Notes: generated from the sequence alone by a model not told the origin. Numbered from the stretch's first letter, positions 9,245-17,444 are shown. The stretch: DNA of 64,000 nucleotides from Candidatus Dormiibacterota bacterium (GCA_035635555.1 DASQAT010000004.1:1-64000); one strand, 5' to 3'. A program made the numbers and translations.

Positions 9245-9331
9245 AACCCGTTCGCGTGGCATCCAGACCCCGGGAGGACCAGGACCGGCCTCCCTATTGC
9301 CTCGCTGGGCCGGAATGGTCAGAATCCCCCC

Positions 9332-10735
9332 GTGCCAGCCAGCGAAAAGAAATTCGACCTGTTCGTGATCGGCACCGGCCCCGCCGGCCAGCGCGCCGCG
9401 GTGCAGGCCGCCAAGCTCGGGAAGTCGGTGGGGATCTGCGAGCGGCGCGAGGTCGTCGGCGGCGTCTGCATCAACACCGGCACGATCCCCTCGAAGACCC
9501 TTCGGGAGGCCGTCCTCTACCTGACCGGCTTCCAGATGCGCGGGCTGTACGGCGCCTCCTACGCGGTCAAGGAGCGGATCACCATGGAGGACCTCCTGTA
9601 CCGGTGCGAGCACGTCATCAAGAAGGAGGTCGACGTGATCCGCGACCAGATACGGCGCAACGGCATCGTGCTGATCGGGGGGGCCGCCCGCTTTCTCGAT
9701 CCGCACACGCTCGAAGTCGCTGGGTCAGGGGGGGTGGTGCGGGTCACGGCGGACAAGGTGCTGATCGCCACGGGGACCACCGCCGCGCGGCCGCAGGGCG
9801 TGCCGATCGACGGACAATCGATCCTCACGTCCGAGGATATTCTCGGTCTGAAGGAGGTGCCTCGCACGCTGACCGTCGTCGGCGCAGGTGTCGTGGGCGC
9901 GGAGTACGCCTCGATCTTCGCCGCCCTGCGGGTGGAGGTGACGCTCGTCGACAAGCGCCCGCGTCTCCTGGAGTTCGTGGACTCTGAGATCGTCGAGTCG
10001 CTGACCTACCAGATGCGCAACATGGACTGTACGTTCCGGCTCAACGAGGAGGTCGCCTCGGTTCGCCTCGAAGGGCCGCGTCGCGCGGTGACCGTGCTGA
10101 AGTCGGGGAAGCTCATCGTCTCCGACGTGATCCTCTACTCGGTCGGCCGCATCGGCGCCACGGCGGAACTGAACCTGGAGGCCGCGGGGCTCGCGGCCGA
10201 CGAGCGGGGGCGCCTCAAGGTCAACGAGGTCTTCCAGACCTCCCGGCCGCACATCTACGCCGCGGGGGACGTCATCGGCTTCCCGGCGCTGGCGTCGACG
10301 TCCATGGAGCAGGGACGCCTGGCCGCGTGCCACGCCTTCGGCATCGCGAGCCGGTCGCTGCCACACCTCTTTCCGTACGGCATTTACTCGGTGCCGGAAA
10401 TCTCCATGGTCGGCCAGAACGAGGAGGAGCTGACGGCCGCGGGGGTCGCGTACGAGGTCGGCGTGTCCCGCTACCGCGAGATCGCGCGCGGCGCCATCCT
10501 CGGGGACGACTCCGGGCTCCTCAAGATCCTGTTCCATCGCGACACCCGCAGGATTCTCGGCGTCCATATCATCGGCACCAACGCCACCGAGCTCGTGCAC
10601 ATCGGACAGGCGGTGCTGGCCCACGACGGCACGATCGATTACTTCGTCAACGCCGTGTTCAACTACCCGACCTTCGCCGAGTGCTACAAGGTCGCCGCCC
10701 TCGACGGCTACAACAAGGTCGGACCTCCCCGATGA
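9332..10735 (+). CDS. sthA: Soluble pyridine nucleotide transhydrogenase
   Basis: This 467-residue FAD flavoprotein should interconvert NADPH and NADH. It has the FAD dinucleotide-binding motif GTGPAGQRAA near residue 14 and a second NAD(P)-binding GAGVVGAEYA near 185. The segment GGVCINTGTIPSKT near 46 resembles the redox-disulfide site of lipoamide dehydrogenases but has Thr-Gly-Thr where the second Cys would be, which is diagnostic of SthA-type transhydrogenases. The C-terminal dimerisation domain contains HIIGTNATELVHIGQ. The start is GTG at 9332. The stop overlaps the ATG of the peptidase by four bases (ATGA), so the two are translationally coupled. Confidence 0.9.
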   Translation: MPASEKKFDLFVIGTGPAGQRAAVQAAKLGKSVGICERREVVGGVCINTGTIPSKTLREAVLYLTGFQMRGLYGASYAVKERITMEDLLYRCEHVIKKEVDVIRDQIRRNGIVLIGGAARFLDPHTLEVAGSGGVVRVTADKVLIATGTTAARPQGVPIDGQSILTSEDILGLKEVPRTLTVVGAGVVGAEYASIFAALRVEVTLVDKRPRLLEFVDSEIVESLTYQMRNMDCTFRLNEEVASVRLEGPRRAVTVLKSGKLIVSDVILYSVGRIGATAELNLEAAGLAADERGRLKVNEVFQTSRPHIYAAGDVIGFPALASTSMEQGRLAACHAFGIASRSLPHLFPYGIYSVPEISMVGQNEEELTAAGVAYEVGVSRYREIARGAILGDDSGLLKILFHRDTRRILGVHIIGTNATELVHIGQAVLAHDGTIDYFVNAVFNYPTFAECYKVAALDGYNKVGPPR

Positions 10736-13014
10736 GACCGCGCCTCCTCCTCGCTCTCGGTCTTCTGGCGGCGGGCGCCGCCGTCGCGGCGCGGGCCCGG
10801 TCCATCGCCGGGACGCGGGAGCCCGAGCGGCCCCCCCTCGGGTACAGCGCGCCCGCCTGGGACGAGGAGAGGGGGATCGAGGAGCGCTTCGCCTCGCTTC
10901 TCGACCGGAAGCGATTGTCGGCCACGCACGAGAGGCTGACCCGCGAGCCGCATCACGCCGGCACCGCCGGGGCGCGCCGCGTCGCCCTTTATATCAAGCA
11001 GGAGGCGGAGAAGGCCGGCTTCGCCGCCGAGATCGTTCCGTACCTCTTCTACAACTCGCACCCTGGACCGGGCTCGATCGAGATGACCGCGCCGGTGCAG
11101 GCGCGCCTGTCGCTCATTGAGGACCACATCCCCGGCGATCCGTTCACCGAGAACGCCGCCGAGCACCCGGCGTTCTGTGCCTACAGCGGCTCGGGGGACG
11201 TCGAGGCCGAAGTGGTCTACGCCGGACAGGGGACGGTGAGCGAGTTCCAGGCGCTCGCGGAGCGCGGCGTCTCGCTCGAAGGGCGCGTCGCCCTGATGCG
11301 CTATTTCGGGGAGGGGGAGGGGCGCAAGGTCCTGCGCGCCCAGGAGCATGGTGCCGTGGCGGCGATCCTGTACGCGGATCCGCAGGAGGACGGCTTCGTC
11401 CAGGGGCCGGTCTACCCGCAGGGACCCTGGCGTCCCCCCGGCTCGATCATGCGCCGCACGCTTGTCGACACGCCCTACGAAGGGGATCCGCTCAGCCCCG
11501 GCTGGGCCGCCGTCCCGGGTGCAAAGCGGCTCGATCCGGGACGGGTGGCCGGGCTGCCGAAGATCCCGGTGCTGCCGATCTCGTACCGTGACGCGGCGCT
11601 CATCCTGTCGCATCTGGAGGGGCCGGAGGCCCCGGGGCCGATGCAGGGGGGGCTGCGACGGCGGATGTCGGAACGTCCCGTCACGGTCCCGGAGGGACTC
11701 GCGCTGGTCGAGGCCTACCGGCTCGGTCCGGGGCCCGCGCGGATCAAGATGTCGGTTCGCATGACCGCCGCCACCGACACGATCAGGAACGTCCTCGTGC
11801 GCATCCCCGGAAAGGAAGAACCGGACTCGTGGGTGATCCTCGGGAACCACCACGACGCCTGGATCTATGGCGCCGGCGACCCCTCGAGCGGCACCGCGGC
11901 GCTCCTCGAGACGCTGCGCGCCTTCGGGCGGATGAAGACGCTCGGCTGGCAGCCGCGCCGCACGATCCTGGTCGCCTTCTGGGACGCCGAGGAGATGAAC
12001 CTGGGCGGCTCGGGAGAGTGGACCGAGGACAATGCCGAGGTCCTGCGGCGCAAGGCGTGCGCCGTCATCAACATGGATTCTGCCGTCTTCAACGGCGGGC
12101 GTCCCCTCTACGCCGGCGCCAGCCCGGCGCTGCACCGACTGTTCAGGGAGGTCGCGGCCGCAGTTCCCGGCCCCGGCGGCAGGGAAAGCCTGTTCGACGC
12201 CTGGGTGCAGAAGCAGAACGAGACCCGGGCCCTCGGATCGGTCGACGCCTTCGTGATCGGCGGCGATTCCTCCCGTCCTCTCACCGAGCCGCGCATCGAC
12301 GACGAGCCGCTGGGGGACGATCAGACGCCGTTCGTCGAGTATCTCGCCATTCCCGGAAGCGACATGTACTACGGCGCCGACTACGGCATGTACCATTCGT
12401 TGTACGAGAACCGCCACTGGATGACCACGATCGTCGACCCGGAGTTCCGGCTGCATCGGGTCATGGCGGAGTTCCAGGGACGGCTGGGATTGCGGCTGGC
12501 GATGGCTCCGGTCCTTCCCCTCGACCCCGCGGCGACGGCGGCCGCCTGGGACCGGGCGTTCGCGGATCTGCAGGCGAGGGCCGGCGAGCTCCACGCCTCG
12601 CCGAAACTGCTGCGCCCCGTCACGCGCGCCCTCAAGCGCTTCGGCGAGGCGGCGCGGGTCTTCGCCAAGGAGCGCGACCAGCGGCTCGCCGAGGACTCCT
12701 GGCCGCTCCGTCCGATCCCGGAACGGCTCCCTTCGATCAGCCGCGAGATCTCCGAGGCGGAGAAGGCGTTCTGGAACGAGGGCGGCCTGCCCGGCTTCCC
12801 GTGGTATCGCGGTCTGTGGGTCGCGCCGACACGCGCCGTTCCCGGACTCACGGACGCGCGCCTCCCCGGTCTGCGCTGGCCCCTCGAGCTCGACGAGGAG
12901 GGGACCCTCATGAACCAGGTCAACCTCTACACGCAGGCCCTCGACGAGGCGACCTCGCACCTGCACCGGGCGGAAGGGCTCCTGTCGGTCGTGGCGCGGC
13001 CCGCGGAGCCCTGA
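10732..13014 (+). CDS. M28-family glutamate carboxypeptidase-like exopeptidase
   Basis: This is a 760-residue exported zinc exopeptidase related to glutamate carboxypeptidase II. A signal peptide (1-21) precedes an N-terminal region, a protease-associated (PA) insert at about 130-290 (GRVALMRYFGEGEG...AAILYADP), and an M28 catalytic domain. That domain contains the zinc-binding GNHHDAWIYGAGDPSSGTA near 370 and the catalytic Glu in WDAEEMNLGGS near 420. The final ~150 residues are helical, like a transferrin-receptor dimerisation domain. It probably acts in the periplasm on peptides with acidic C-termini. It is coupled to sthA by a 4-bp overlap, without an obvious functional link. Confidence 0.88.
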   Translation: MRPRLLLALGLLAAGAAVAARARSIAGTREPERPPLGYSAPAWDEERGIEERFASLLDRKRLSATHERLTREPHHAGTAGARRVALYIKQEAEKAGFAAEIVPYLFYNSHPGPGSIEMTAPVQARLSLIEDHIPGDPFTENAAEHPAFCAYSGSGDVEAEVVYAGQGTVSEFQALAERGVSLEGRVALMRYFGEGEGRKVLRAQEHGAVAAILYADPQEDGFVQGPVYPQGPWRPPGSIMRRTLVDTPYEGDPLSPGWAAVPGAKRLDPGRVAGLPKIPVLPISYRDAALILSHLEGPEAPGPMQGGLRRRMSERPVTVPEGLALVEAYRLGPGPARIKMSVRMTAATDTIRNVLVRIPGKEEPDSWVILGNHHDAWIYGAGDPSSGTAALLETLRAFGRMKTLGWQPRRTILVAFWDAEEMNLGGSGEWTEDNAEVLRRKACAVINMDSAVFNGGRPLYAGASPALHRLFREVAAAVPGPGGRESLFDAWVQKQNETRALGSVDAFVIGGDSSRPLTEPRIDDEPLGDDQTPFVEYLAIPGSDMYYGADYGMYHSLYENRHWMTTIVDPEFRLHRVMAEFQGRLGLRLAMAPVLPLDPAATAAAWDRAFADLQARAGELHASPKLLRPVTRALKRFGEAARVFAKERDQRLAEDSWPLRPIPERLPSISREISEAEKAFWNEGGLPGFPWYRGLWVAPTRAVPGLTDARLPGLRWPLELDEEGTLMNQVNLYTQALDEATSHLHRAEGLLSVVARPAEP

Positions 13015-13031
13015 TTCCTCTTCAGCCGGTC

Positions 13032-13307
13032 TCAGCCCCCCGCCACCGCCGGGATGATGATGACCTCGTCGCCGTCGGTGACCGGGGTGGTGGAGCCGTC
13101 GAGCAGCCGGACGTCGCTGTCGTTGACGTAGATGTTGACGAAACGTCGGATCTCGCCGCGCGGACCGCGCAGCTTGCCGCGCAGACCCTCGTAGCGCGTC
13201 TCGAGCCCTTCGAGAATGTCGCCTAGAGTCTCCCCTTCGAGCAGGACCGATTCCGCGCCTTCCGTCTGTCGGCGAAGCACCGAGGGAATTCTGACCTGGA
13301 CAGGCAT
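13032..13307 (-). CDS. ThiS/MoaD-family ubiquitin-like sulfur carrier
   Basis: This 91-residue beta-grasp protein ends in Gly-Gly (AVAGG), the tail that E1-like enzymes adenylate and convert to a thiocarboxylate. Internal features match the family: VRIPSVLR near the start, GETLGDILEGLE, FVNIYVNDSDVR and a DGDEVIIIPA strand before the tail. It is the last gene of the SAM-riboswitch operon, 26 bp after the threonine-synthase homologue. With the E1-like protein and cysteine desulfurase of the same operon it would form a protein-thiocarboxylate relay. The acceptor pathway is inferred from context (homocysteine synthesis); a role in molybdopterin or thiamine is less likely because no genes of those pathways are nearby. 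Confidence 0.9.
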   Translation of the reverse strand: MPVQVRIPSVLRRQTEGAESVLLEGETLGDILEGLETRYEGLRGKLRGPRGEIRRFVNIYVNDSDVRLLDGSTTPVTDGDEVIIIPAVAGG

Positions 13308-13333
13308 GGCGCCTCCCGTTGGGGCCGGCCGCG

Positions 13334-14680
13334 CTAAGCGAGCGGCCGACCGGATGAAGGGGGCGCCGCGGTGGCGGGGCGCCCGGATGAAGTGGAAAGG
13401 GACGGCCCCGGGGGCGGGGCGTCGCTCGCCTTGGAGAGCGCGGCCTCGACGGCCGCGTCGGACAGGACGCGCTCGAACGCGTCGAGCCGCGGCTCGATGA
13501 TCGGATGGGCCGCGGCGGTCGACACGAGCGCGTCGGTGGTCTTGAGCCCGTTGCCGGTGATCACCAGGACGATCGGCTCGTGGCGCGGAATGCGGCCGGA
13601 AGCGATGAGCTTCCGCGCCGCGGCCACGGTGACGCCGCCGGCGGTCTCGGCGAAAATCCCCTCGGTCTCGGCCAGGAGCCTGATGCCGTCCACGAGCTCG
13701 GCGTCGGTCACGTCCTCCGCGAAGCCGCCGCTCCGGCGGATGGCGCGCGCGGCGTAGTAGCCGTCGGCCGGGTTGCCGATGGCGAGGCTCCTGGCGATCG
13801 TCCTGGCCTTGACGGGACGGATCTCGCCGCTGCCGTCCTTGACCGCGGCCACGATCGGATTGCAGCCGCGTGGCTGGGCGCCGTGCAGCCGCGTCGTCCC
13901 TTCGTCGATGAGACCGAGGCGGGTCAGCTCGTCGAAACCCTTGCCGATCTTGGTGAGCAGCGATCCGCCCGCCATGCAGCACACCACGTGGGCCGGCCGC
14001 TTCCAGCCGAGCTGTTCGGCGATCTCGAACCCCACGGTCTTGGAGCCTTCGCCGTAGAACGGGCGCAGGTTGACGTTGACGAATCCCCAGCCGAAGCGGT
14101 CGGCAATCTGGCTGCACAGTCGGTTGACCTGGTCGTAGTCCCCGGCGACACCGACGAGGCGCACGCCGTAGACGGTCGTGCCGAGGATCTTGGCGGCCTC
14201 GAGATCCTCGGGAACGAGGATGCAGGTGTCGAACCCGTGGCGCACCCCCTGCGCGGCGACGGAGTTCGCCAGGTTGCCGGTGGACGCGCACCCCACGGTG
14301 GTCATGCCGAACTCGCGCGCCTTCGTGAGGGCGACCGACACGACCCGGTCCTTGAACGACAGGGTGGGGAAGTTCACCGCGTCGTTCTTGACGTACAGCT
14401 CGTCGACGCCGAGGCGGCCGGCCAGTCTCGCGGCGCTCACCAGGGGGGTGTACCCGACCTCCTGTCCCAGGATCCGGTCGCCGTCGATCGGCAGCAGCTC
14501 GCGGTAACGCCACATCGATCGGGCGCGCGTGGCGACCGTCTCCCGCCCGAAGGTCCGGCGCAGCCGGTCGTAGTCGTAGGCGACCTCCAGCGGCCCGAAG
14601 CACTCCTCGCAGATGGAGCGCGGCGCCGTCTCGTACTCGGTCGCGCACTCCCGGCAGGTCAACCCGCTCACGTAGCTCAT
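13334..14680 (-). CDS. Threonine synthase homologue, possibly an O-phosphohomoserine sulfur transferase
   Basis: This is a 448-residue fold-type II PLP enzyme. The N-terminus is a zinc-ribbon-like segment with Cys9/Cys12 and Cys24/Cys27, as in many threonine synthases. Lys110 in NFPTLSFKDRVV is the PLP lysine; classical enzymes usually read NPTGSFKDRG here, so the substrate loop differs. ASTGNLANS and GGSLLTKIGKG supply cofactor-phosphate contacts. By annotation rules it would convert O-phosphohomoserine to threonine. The operon (E1-like, desulfurase, ThiS-like carrier) under a SAM-I riboswitch suggests instead beta/gamma-replacement with carrier-bound sulfur to give homocysteine (inference). 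The C-terminal ~30 residues are Pro/Ser-rich and probably disordered. The start overlaps the upstream gene by 4 bp. Confidence 0.85.
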   Translation of the reverse strand: MSYVSGLTCRECATEYETAPRSICEECFGPLEVAYDYDRLRRTFGRETVATRARSMWRYRELLPIDGDRILGQEVGYTPLVSAARLAGRLGVDELYVKNDAVNFPTLSFKDRVVSVALTKAREFGMTTVGCASTGNLANSVAAQGVRHGFDTCILVPEDLEAAKILGTTVYGVRLVGVAGDYDQVNRLCSQIADRFGWGFVNVNLRPFYGEGSKTVGFEIAEQLGWKRPAHVVCCMAGGSLLTKIGKGFDELTRLGLIDEGTTRLHGAQPRGCNPIVAAVKDGSGEIRPVKARTIARSLAIGNPADGYYAARAIRRSGGFAEDVTDAELVDGIRLLAETEGIFAETAGGVTVAAARKLIASGRIPRHEPIVLVITGNGLKTTDALVSTAAAHPIIEPRLDAFERVLSDAAVEAALSKASDAPPPGPSLSTSSGRPATAAPPSSGRPLA

Positions 14681-15843
14681 GACGCCCCCGCGATCTCGTC
14701 GACGGCGGCGGCCGCGCGGCGCATGTCCTCGGGGGTCGTCAGGATCCCCGCGCTCAGCCGCACAGTCCCCTGCGGGAAGGTCCCGAGGTGCTTGTGCGCG
14801 TAGGGGGCGCAGTGCAGCCCCGGGCGCACCGCGATGTCGAACCGCTCGTCCAGGATGGCGCCGACCTCCGAGGGGGCGAACCCGGGCACATTGATCCCCA
14901 CCAGCCCCACGCGACGCTCGCCTCCTCGTTCGGCGATGAGGCGGTCGGCGCCGTACCACTCCAGGCTGCCGCGGCTCTGGAGAGACGTCACGAACGTGCC
15001 GAGGAGCGCGCGCTCGTGCGCCAGGACCGACTCGACGCCGCGCTCCAGGAGCAGGCGCACCCCCTCGCGCAGCCCGGCGATGCCGAAGACGTTGGGCGTG
15101 CCCCCTTCCAGGCGGTGCGGGAACTCCTCCGGCTGGACGGGCCGCGTCGAATCTCCGCCGGTGCCCCCCTCGCGCCACGGACGCACCTCGGCCCTCTCGC
15201 CGACGGCGAGGCCGCCGGTCCCGGTCGGACCGAGGAGCCCCTTGTGCCCCGTGAACGCCAGGAGATCCACGGCGTCCCGCTCCATGTCGATCGGCACGAC
15301 GCCGGCGCTCTGCGCCGCGTCGACCAGGAGCAGGAGGTCGCGCTCGCGCGCCATCCGGCCGATGGCGCCGACCGGCTGGATCGTGCCTGTGACGTTCGAC
15401 ACGTGCGTCAGCGCCAGGAGGCGCGTGTTCTTGCGGATGGCGCGTCTCACCTCGTCCGGGTCGATGAGATGATCGGAGGTGGCCTCCAGCCGCGTGAGGG
15501 TGATGACCCCGTCCTTCTCGAGCTGGTTCAGCGGCCGCGACACCGAGTTGTGCTCCAGGACCGACGTGATCGCGTGATCCCCCGCGCGCAGGATCCCCTT
15601 GATCGCCATGTTCAGCCCGTCGGTGGCGTTGTGGCCGAAGACGATGCGCTCCGGGTGCTTGAAGCCGAGGAGCCGGGCCAAAAGACGCCGCGTGTCGTTG
15701 ATCATTCCTTCCGCCTCGGCCGCGAGGCGATGGCCGCCGCGCCCCGGATTGGCGCCGCTCTGGCGGACGAACGCCTCCATCCCCCGATACACCTGCTCGG
15801 GTTTGGGATACGACGTGGCGGCGTTGTCGAGGTAGATCGCCAT
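14677..15843 (-). CDS. Cysteine desulfurase-family aminotransferase class V
   Basis: This 388-residue PLP enzyme should release sulfur from cysteine as a persulfide. Visible are the N-terminal YLDNAATSYPKP, the His-containing EHNS of the active site, the PLP lysine in FTGHKGLLGPTGTGG near residue 205, and the catalytic cysteine in VRPGLHCAPYAHK near 345. The RPGLHCAP form places it in the SufS-like or 'cysteine desulfurase family protein' group. It lies between the E1-like gene (8-bp gap) and the threonine-synthase homologue (4-bp overlap), so it is the likely sulfur donor for the ThiS-like carrier encoded at the end of the operon. Confidence 0.9.
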   Translation of the reverse strand: MAIYLDNAATSYPKPEQVYRGMEAFVRQSGANPGRGGHRLAAEAEGMINDTRRLLARLLGFKHPERIVFGHNATDGLNMAIKGILRAGDHAITSVLEHNSVSRPLNQLEKDGVITLTRLEATSDHLIDPDEVRRAIRKNTRLLALTHVSNVTGTIQPVGAIGRMARERDLLLLVDAAQSAGVVPIDMERDAVDLLAFTGHKGLLGPTGTGGLAVGERAEVRPWREGGTGGDSTRPVQPEEFPHRLEGGTPNVFGIAGLREGVRLLLERGVESVLAHERALLGTFVTSLQSRGSLEWYGADRLIAERGGERRVGLVGINVPGFAPSEVGAILDERFDIAVRPGLHCAPYAHKHLGTFPQGTVRLSAGILTTPEDMRRAAAAVDEIAGAS

Positions 15844-15851
15844 GATTCCCC

Positions 15852-16904
15852 TCAGGTCCCCACGTACCGCGCGTAGATCGACTTGGCGAGCGCCGGGTCC
15901 TTGGTCCCGGAGATGATGGCGCGGCCGTCGGCGAACACGGTCAGGCGGTACTGGTCGATGTCGGCGCGCACCAGGAAGCGGTTCTTCTCGATCGCACCGA
16001 TCGGACCGAGACGCTTCGCCACCTGGTCGAGGTCGAGCGTGATCCCGTCGCGGCGCCGGATCTGCACCGCGTTCCGGCCGCAGAGCGTGGCCGTGTCGGA
16101 ACCGGAGGCCCCCTCGAGATAGGGGAACTCGCGTCGCACGCAGCAGGGGCAGTCCGTCTCGCGCGGCGGCAGGTCGACGAGGCTCTGCCGTCCCTCCCAG
16201 ACGTCGAGGACCGCCATCTTCCGGGTCACGCGCTCGCGCCTGCCGCTCAGGATCTTGAGCGCCTCGGCCGCCTGCAGGGACGCGACCAGCCCGACGATCG
16301 GCCCCAGCACTCCGGCCGTGTCGCAGGTGGGGGACAGGCCGGGCGGGGGAGCGCTCTCGAACACGCAGCGCAGGCAGGCGGTCTCGCCCGGCAGGATCGG
16401 GAAGGTCAGACCGTACGATCCCACGCAGGCCCCGTAGATCCAGGGTGTGCCTGTCTTGACGGCGAAGTCGTTGAGCAGGAACCGGGCGTCGAAGTTGTCG
16501 GTCGCGTCGAGGATCAGATCGAAGCCGCCGAGGAGCCTGTCGATCGTCGAGGCGTTCAGGTCCTCGACGATCCCCTCGACCTGCACCAGCGAGTTGGCGG
16601 CGCGCAGCTTGTTCACCGCCGCCACCGCCTTGGGCAGGACGGCGCGGGCGTCCTCCTCGTCGAACAGGATCTGACGTTGCAGGTTGGATTCCTCGACGAA
16701 GTCCCGATCGATGATCCGCAGCCGCCCCACCCCCGCCCGGGCCAGGAGGGAGGCCTGCACCGTGCCCAGAGCACCGCAGCCGACCAGGACCGCCTTCGCG
16801 GACATCAGCCGCGCCTGGCCCTCGTGGCCTATCTCCTCGAACAGGACCTGACGGGAGTAGCGGGCCGGGATCAAGGGCTGCCCGGCCGTATCCTTCGTGG
16901 TCAA
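15852..16904 (-). CDS. ThiF/MoeB/HesA-like E1 adenylyltransferase
   Basis: This 350-residue enzyme should adenylate the C-terminal Gly of a ubiquitin-like carrier. RYSRQVLFEEIG opens the family fold; GCGALGTVQASLLARAGVG is the ATP-binding loop; RDFVEESNLQRQILF and the DATDNFDARFLLND Asp follow. Zinc cysteines are visible as CLRC and CPCC. The C-terminal ~80 residues hold TLCGRNAVQ and no rhodanese domain. The start is TTG at 16904, chosen because AAGGAG sits six bases upstream and the next in-frame start at 16931 lies inside the riboswitch terminator T-tract. It is the first gene of the operon, so its translation begins just past the attenuator. Confidence 0.9.
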   Translation of the reverse strand: MTTKDTAGQPLIPARYSRQVLFEEIGHEGQARLMSAKAVLVGCGALGTVQASLLARAGVGRLRIIDRDFVEESNLQRQILFDEEDARAVLPKAVAAVNKLRAANSLVQVEGIVEDLNASTIDRLLGGFDLILDATDNFDARFLLNDFAVKTGTPWIYGACVGSYGLTFPILPGETACLRCVFESAPPPGLSPTCDTAGVLGPIVGLVASLQAAEALKILSGRRERVTRKMAVLDVWEGRQSLVDLPPRETDCPCCVRREFPYLEGASGSDTATLCGRNAVQIRRRDGITLDLDQVAKRLGPIGAIEKNRFLVRADIDQYRLTVFADGRAIISGTKDPALAKSIYARYVGT

Positions 16905-16923
16905 CTCCGGCTCCTTCCGTCCC

Positions 16924-16962
16924 AAAAACAAAAAACCTCTTCGAGACGACGTCGAAGAGGTT
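16924..16962 (-). terminator. Intrinsic terminator (expression platform of the SAM riboswitch)
   Basis: On the minus strand an 11-bp perfect stem (AACCTCTTCGA with TCGAAGAGGTT, arms 16952-16962 and 16934-16944) with a 7-nt loop is followed by TTTTGTTTTT. It lies about 20 nt after the riboswitch aptamer and about 20 nt before the E1-like start codon. A pairing of GAGAC in the aptamer's 3' flank with GTCTC in the terminator is a plausible antiterminator (inference). Confidence 0.93.
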
Positions 16963-16982
16963 CGGGTGAACGACTCCTTCGC

Positions 16983-17110
16983 CTTCCGTCTCTCATCTGC
17001 CGGGGCTCGAAGACCCCGCAGGAGTTGGCACCGGCCATCCCGAACGGTCCGGGATCGGTTGCCGTGGGATCATCGGGCCTGTCCCTCCCCCACTCTCGAT
17101 AAGATGGAAG
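16983..17110 (-). ncRNA. SAM-I (S-box) riboswitch aptamer
   Basis: Read on the minus strand, the conserved S-box blocks occur in order and spacing: CTTATCGAGAG, GGGGGAGGGACAGGCCCGAT with a GATGA kink-turn partner, CCCACGGCAACC, a P3 stem ATCCCG/CGGGAT, CCGGTGCCAACTCCTGC, a P4 stem GGGG/CCCC with a UCUUCGA-type loop, and GCAGATGAGAG closing P1. P1 extends to CTTCC/GGAAG at the two ends. GGCC in P2 can pair with GGCC after P3, the known pseudoknot. With the terminator just downstream it should switch transcription off when S-adenosylmethionine is abundant. It controls the E1-like, desulfurase, ThrC-like and ThiS-like genes. Confidence 0.96.
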
Positions 17111-17164
17111 ATCTCTGATTGTGATTTTAGATCGCGGGTCCCTCCGGCAAATGATGACCCAGGA

Positions 17165-17193
17165 AAATTACCACGGGGTTTGAGACCTGTCAA
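17165..17193 (-). promoter_or_regulatory. Promoter of the SAM-riboswitch operon
   Basis: On the minus strand there is a perfect -35 TTGACA (17193-17188), a 17-nt spacer, then TAATTT (17170-17165) as a weaker -10. The predicted start near 17158 gives about 48 nt before the riboswitch aptamer. Confidence 0.65.
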
Positions 17194-17281
17194 CCTGTGT
17201 CGCGCGCCGCGGAACATGGCGCCCCGGTCCTGTTGCGCAATGTGAATCACAGGTCCTTCGAGGAACGACCCGGGGACCGCC

Positions 17282-17311
17282 TTGCCGACCGGTCGGTAAG
17301 TAGGGTATAGT
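17282..17311 (+). promoter_or_regulatory. Distal leuA-operon promoter with palindrome CCGACCGGTCGG
   Basis: TTGCCG (17282-17287), an 18-nt spacer and TATAGT (17306-17311). A perfect 12-bp palindrome, CCGACCGGTCGG (17285-17296), overlaps the -35 box and spacer, so it could be a repressor operator. The gap 16905-17474 is fully occupied by these divergent control elements. Confidence 0.55.
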
Positions 17312-17415
17312 ACGCCGCACGTCTCGCATAGGAGGGCGTGAAGTGAAGCCGGAAACGCCCCGGATCGTTCCGTTGCATGATGCGGCACTCGAAGGATCGA
17401 ACGGACCGAATCCGG

Positions 17416-17444
17416 TTGACAGGCTGCATTCCTCCCCGTATATG
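17416..17444 (+). promoter_or_regulatory. Proximal leuA-operon promoter
   Basis: A perfect TTGACA (17416-17421), a 17-nt spacer and TATATG (17439-17444). Transcription would begin near 17451, about 24 nt before the GTG at 17475, which has a GAGGGAG ribosome-binding site. This placement is the main reason for preferring 17475 over the in-frame upstream GTG at 17343. Confidence 0.7.

Noticed and set aside
4868-9706. A very long minus-strand open frame (about 1600 codons)
   Set aside because: It runs antisense to four convincing plus-strand genes and has low-complexity Arg/Gly/Asp-rich composition, as expected from GC-rich codons read backwards.
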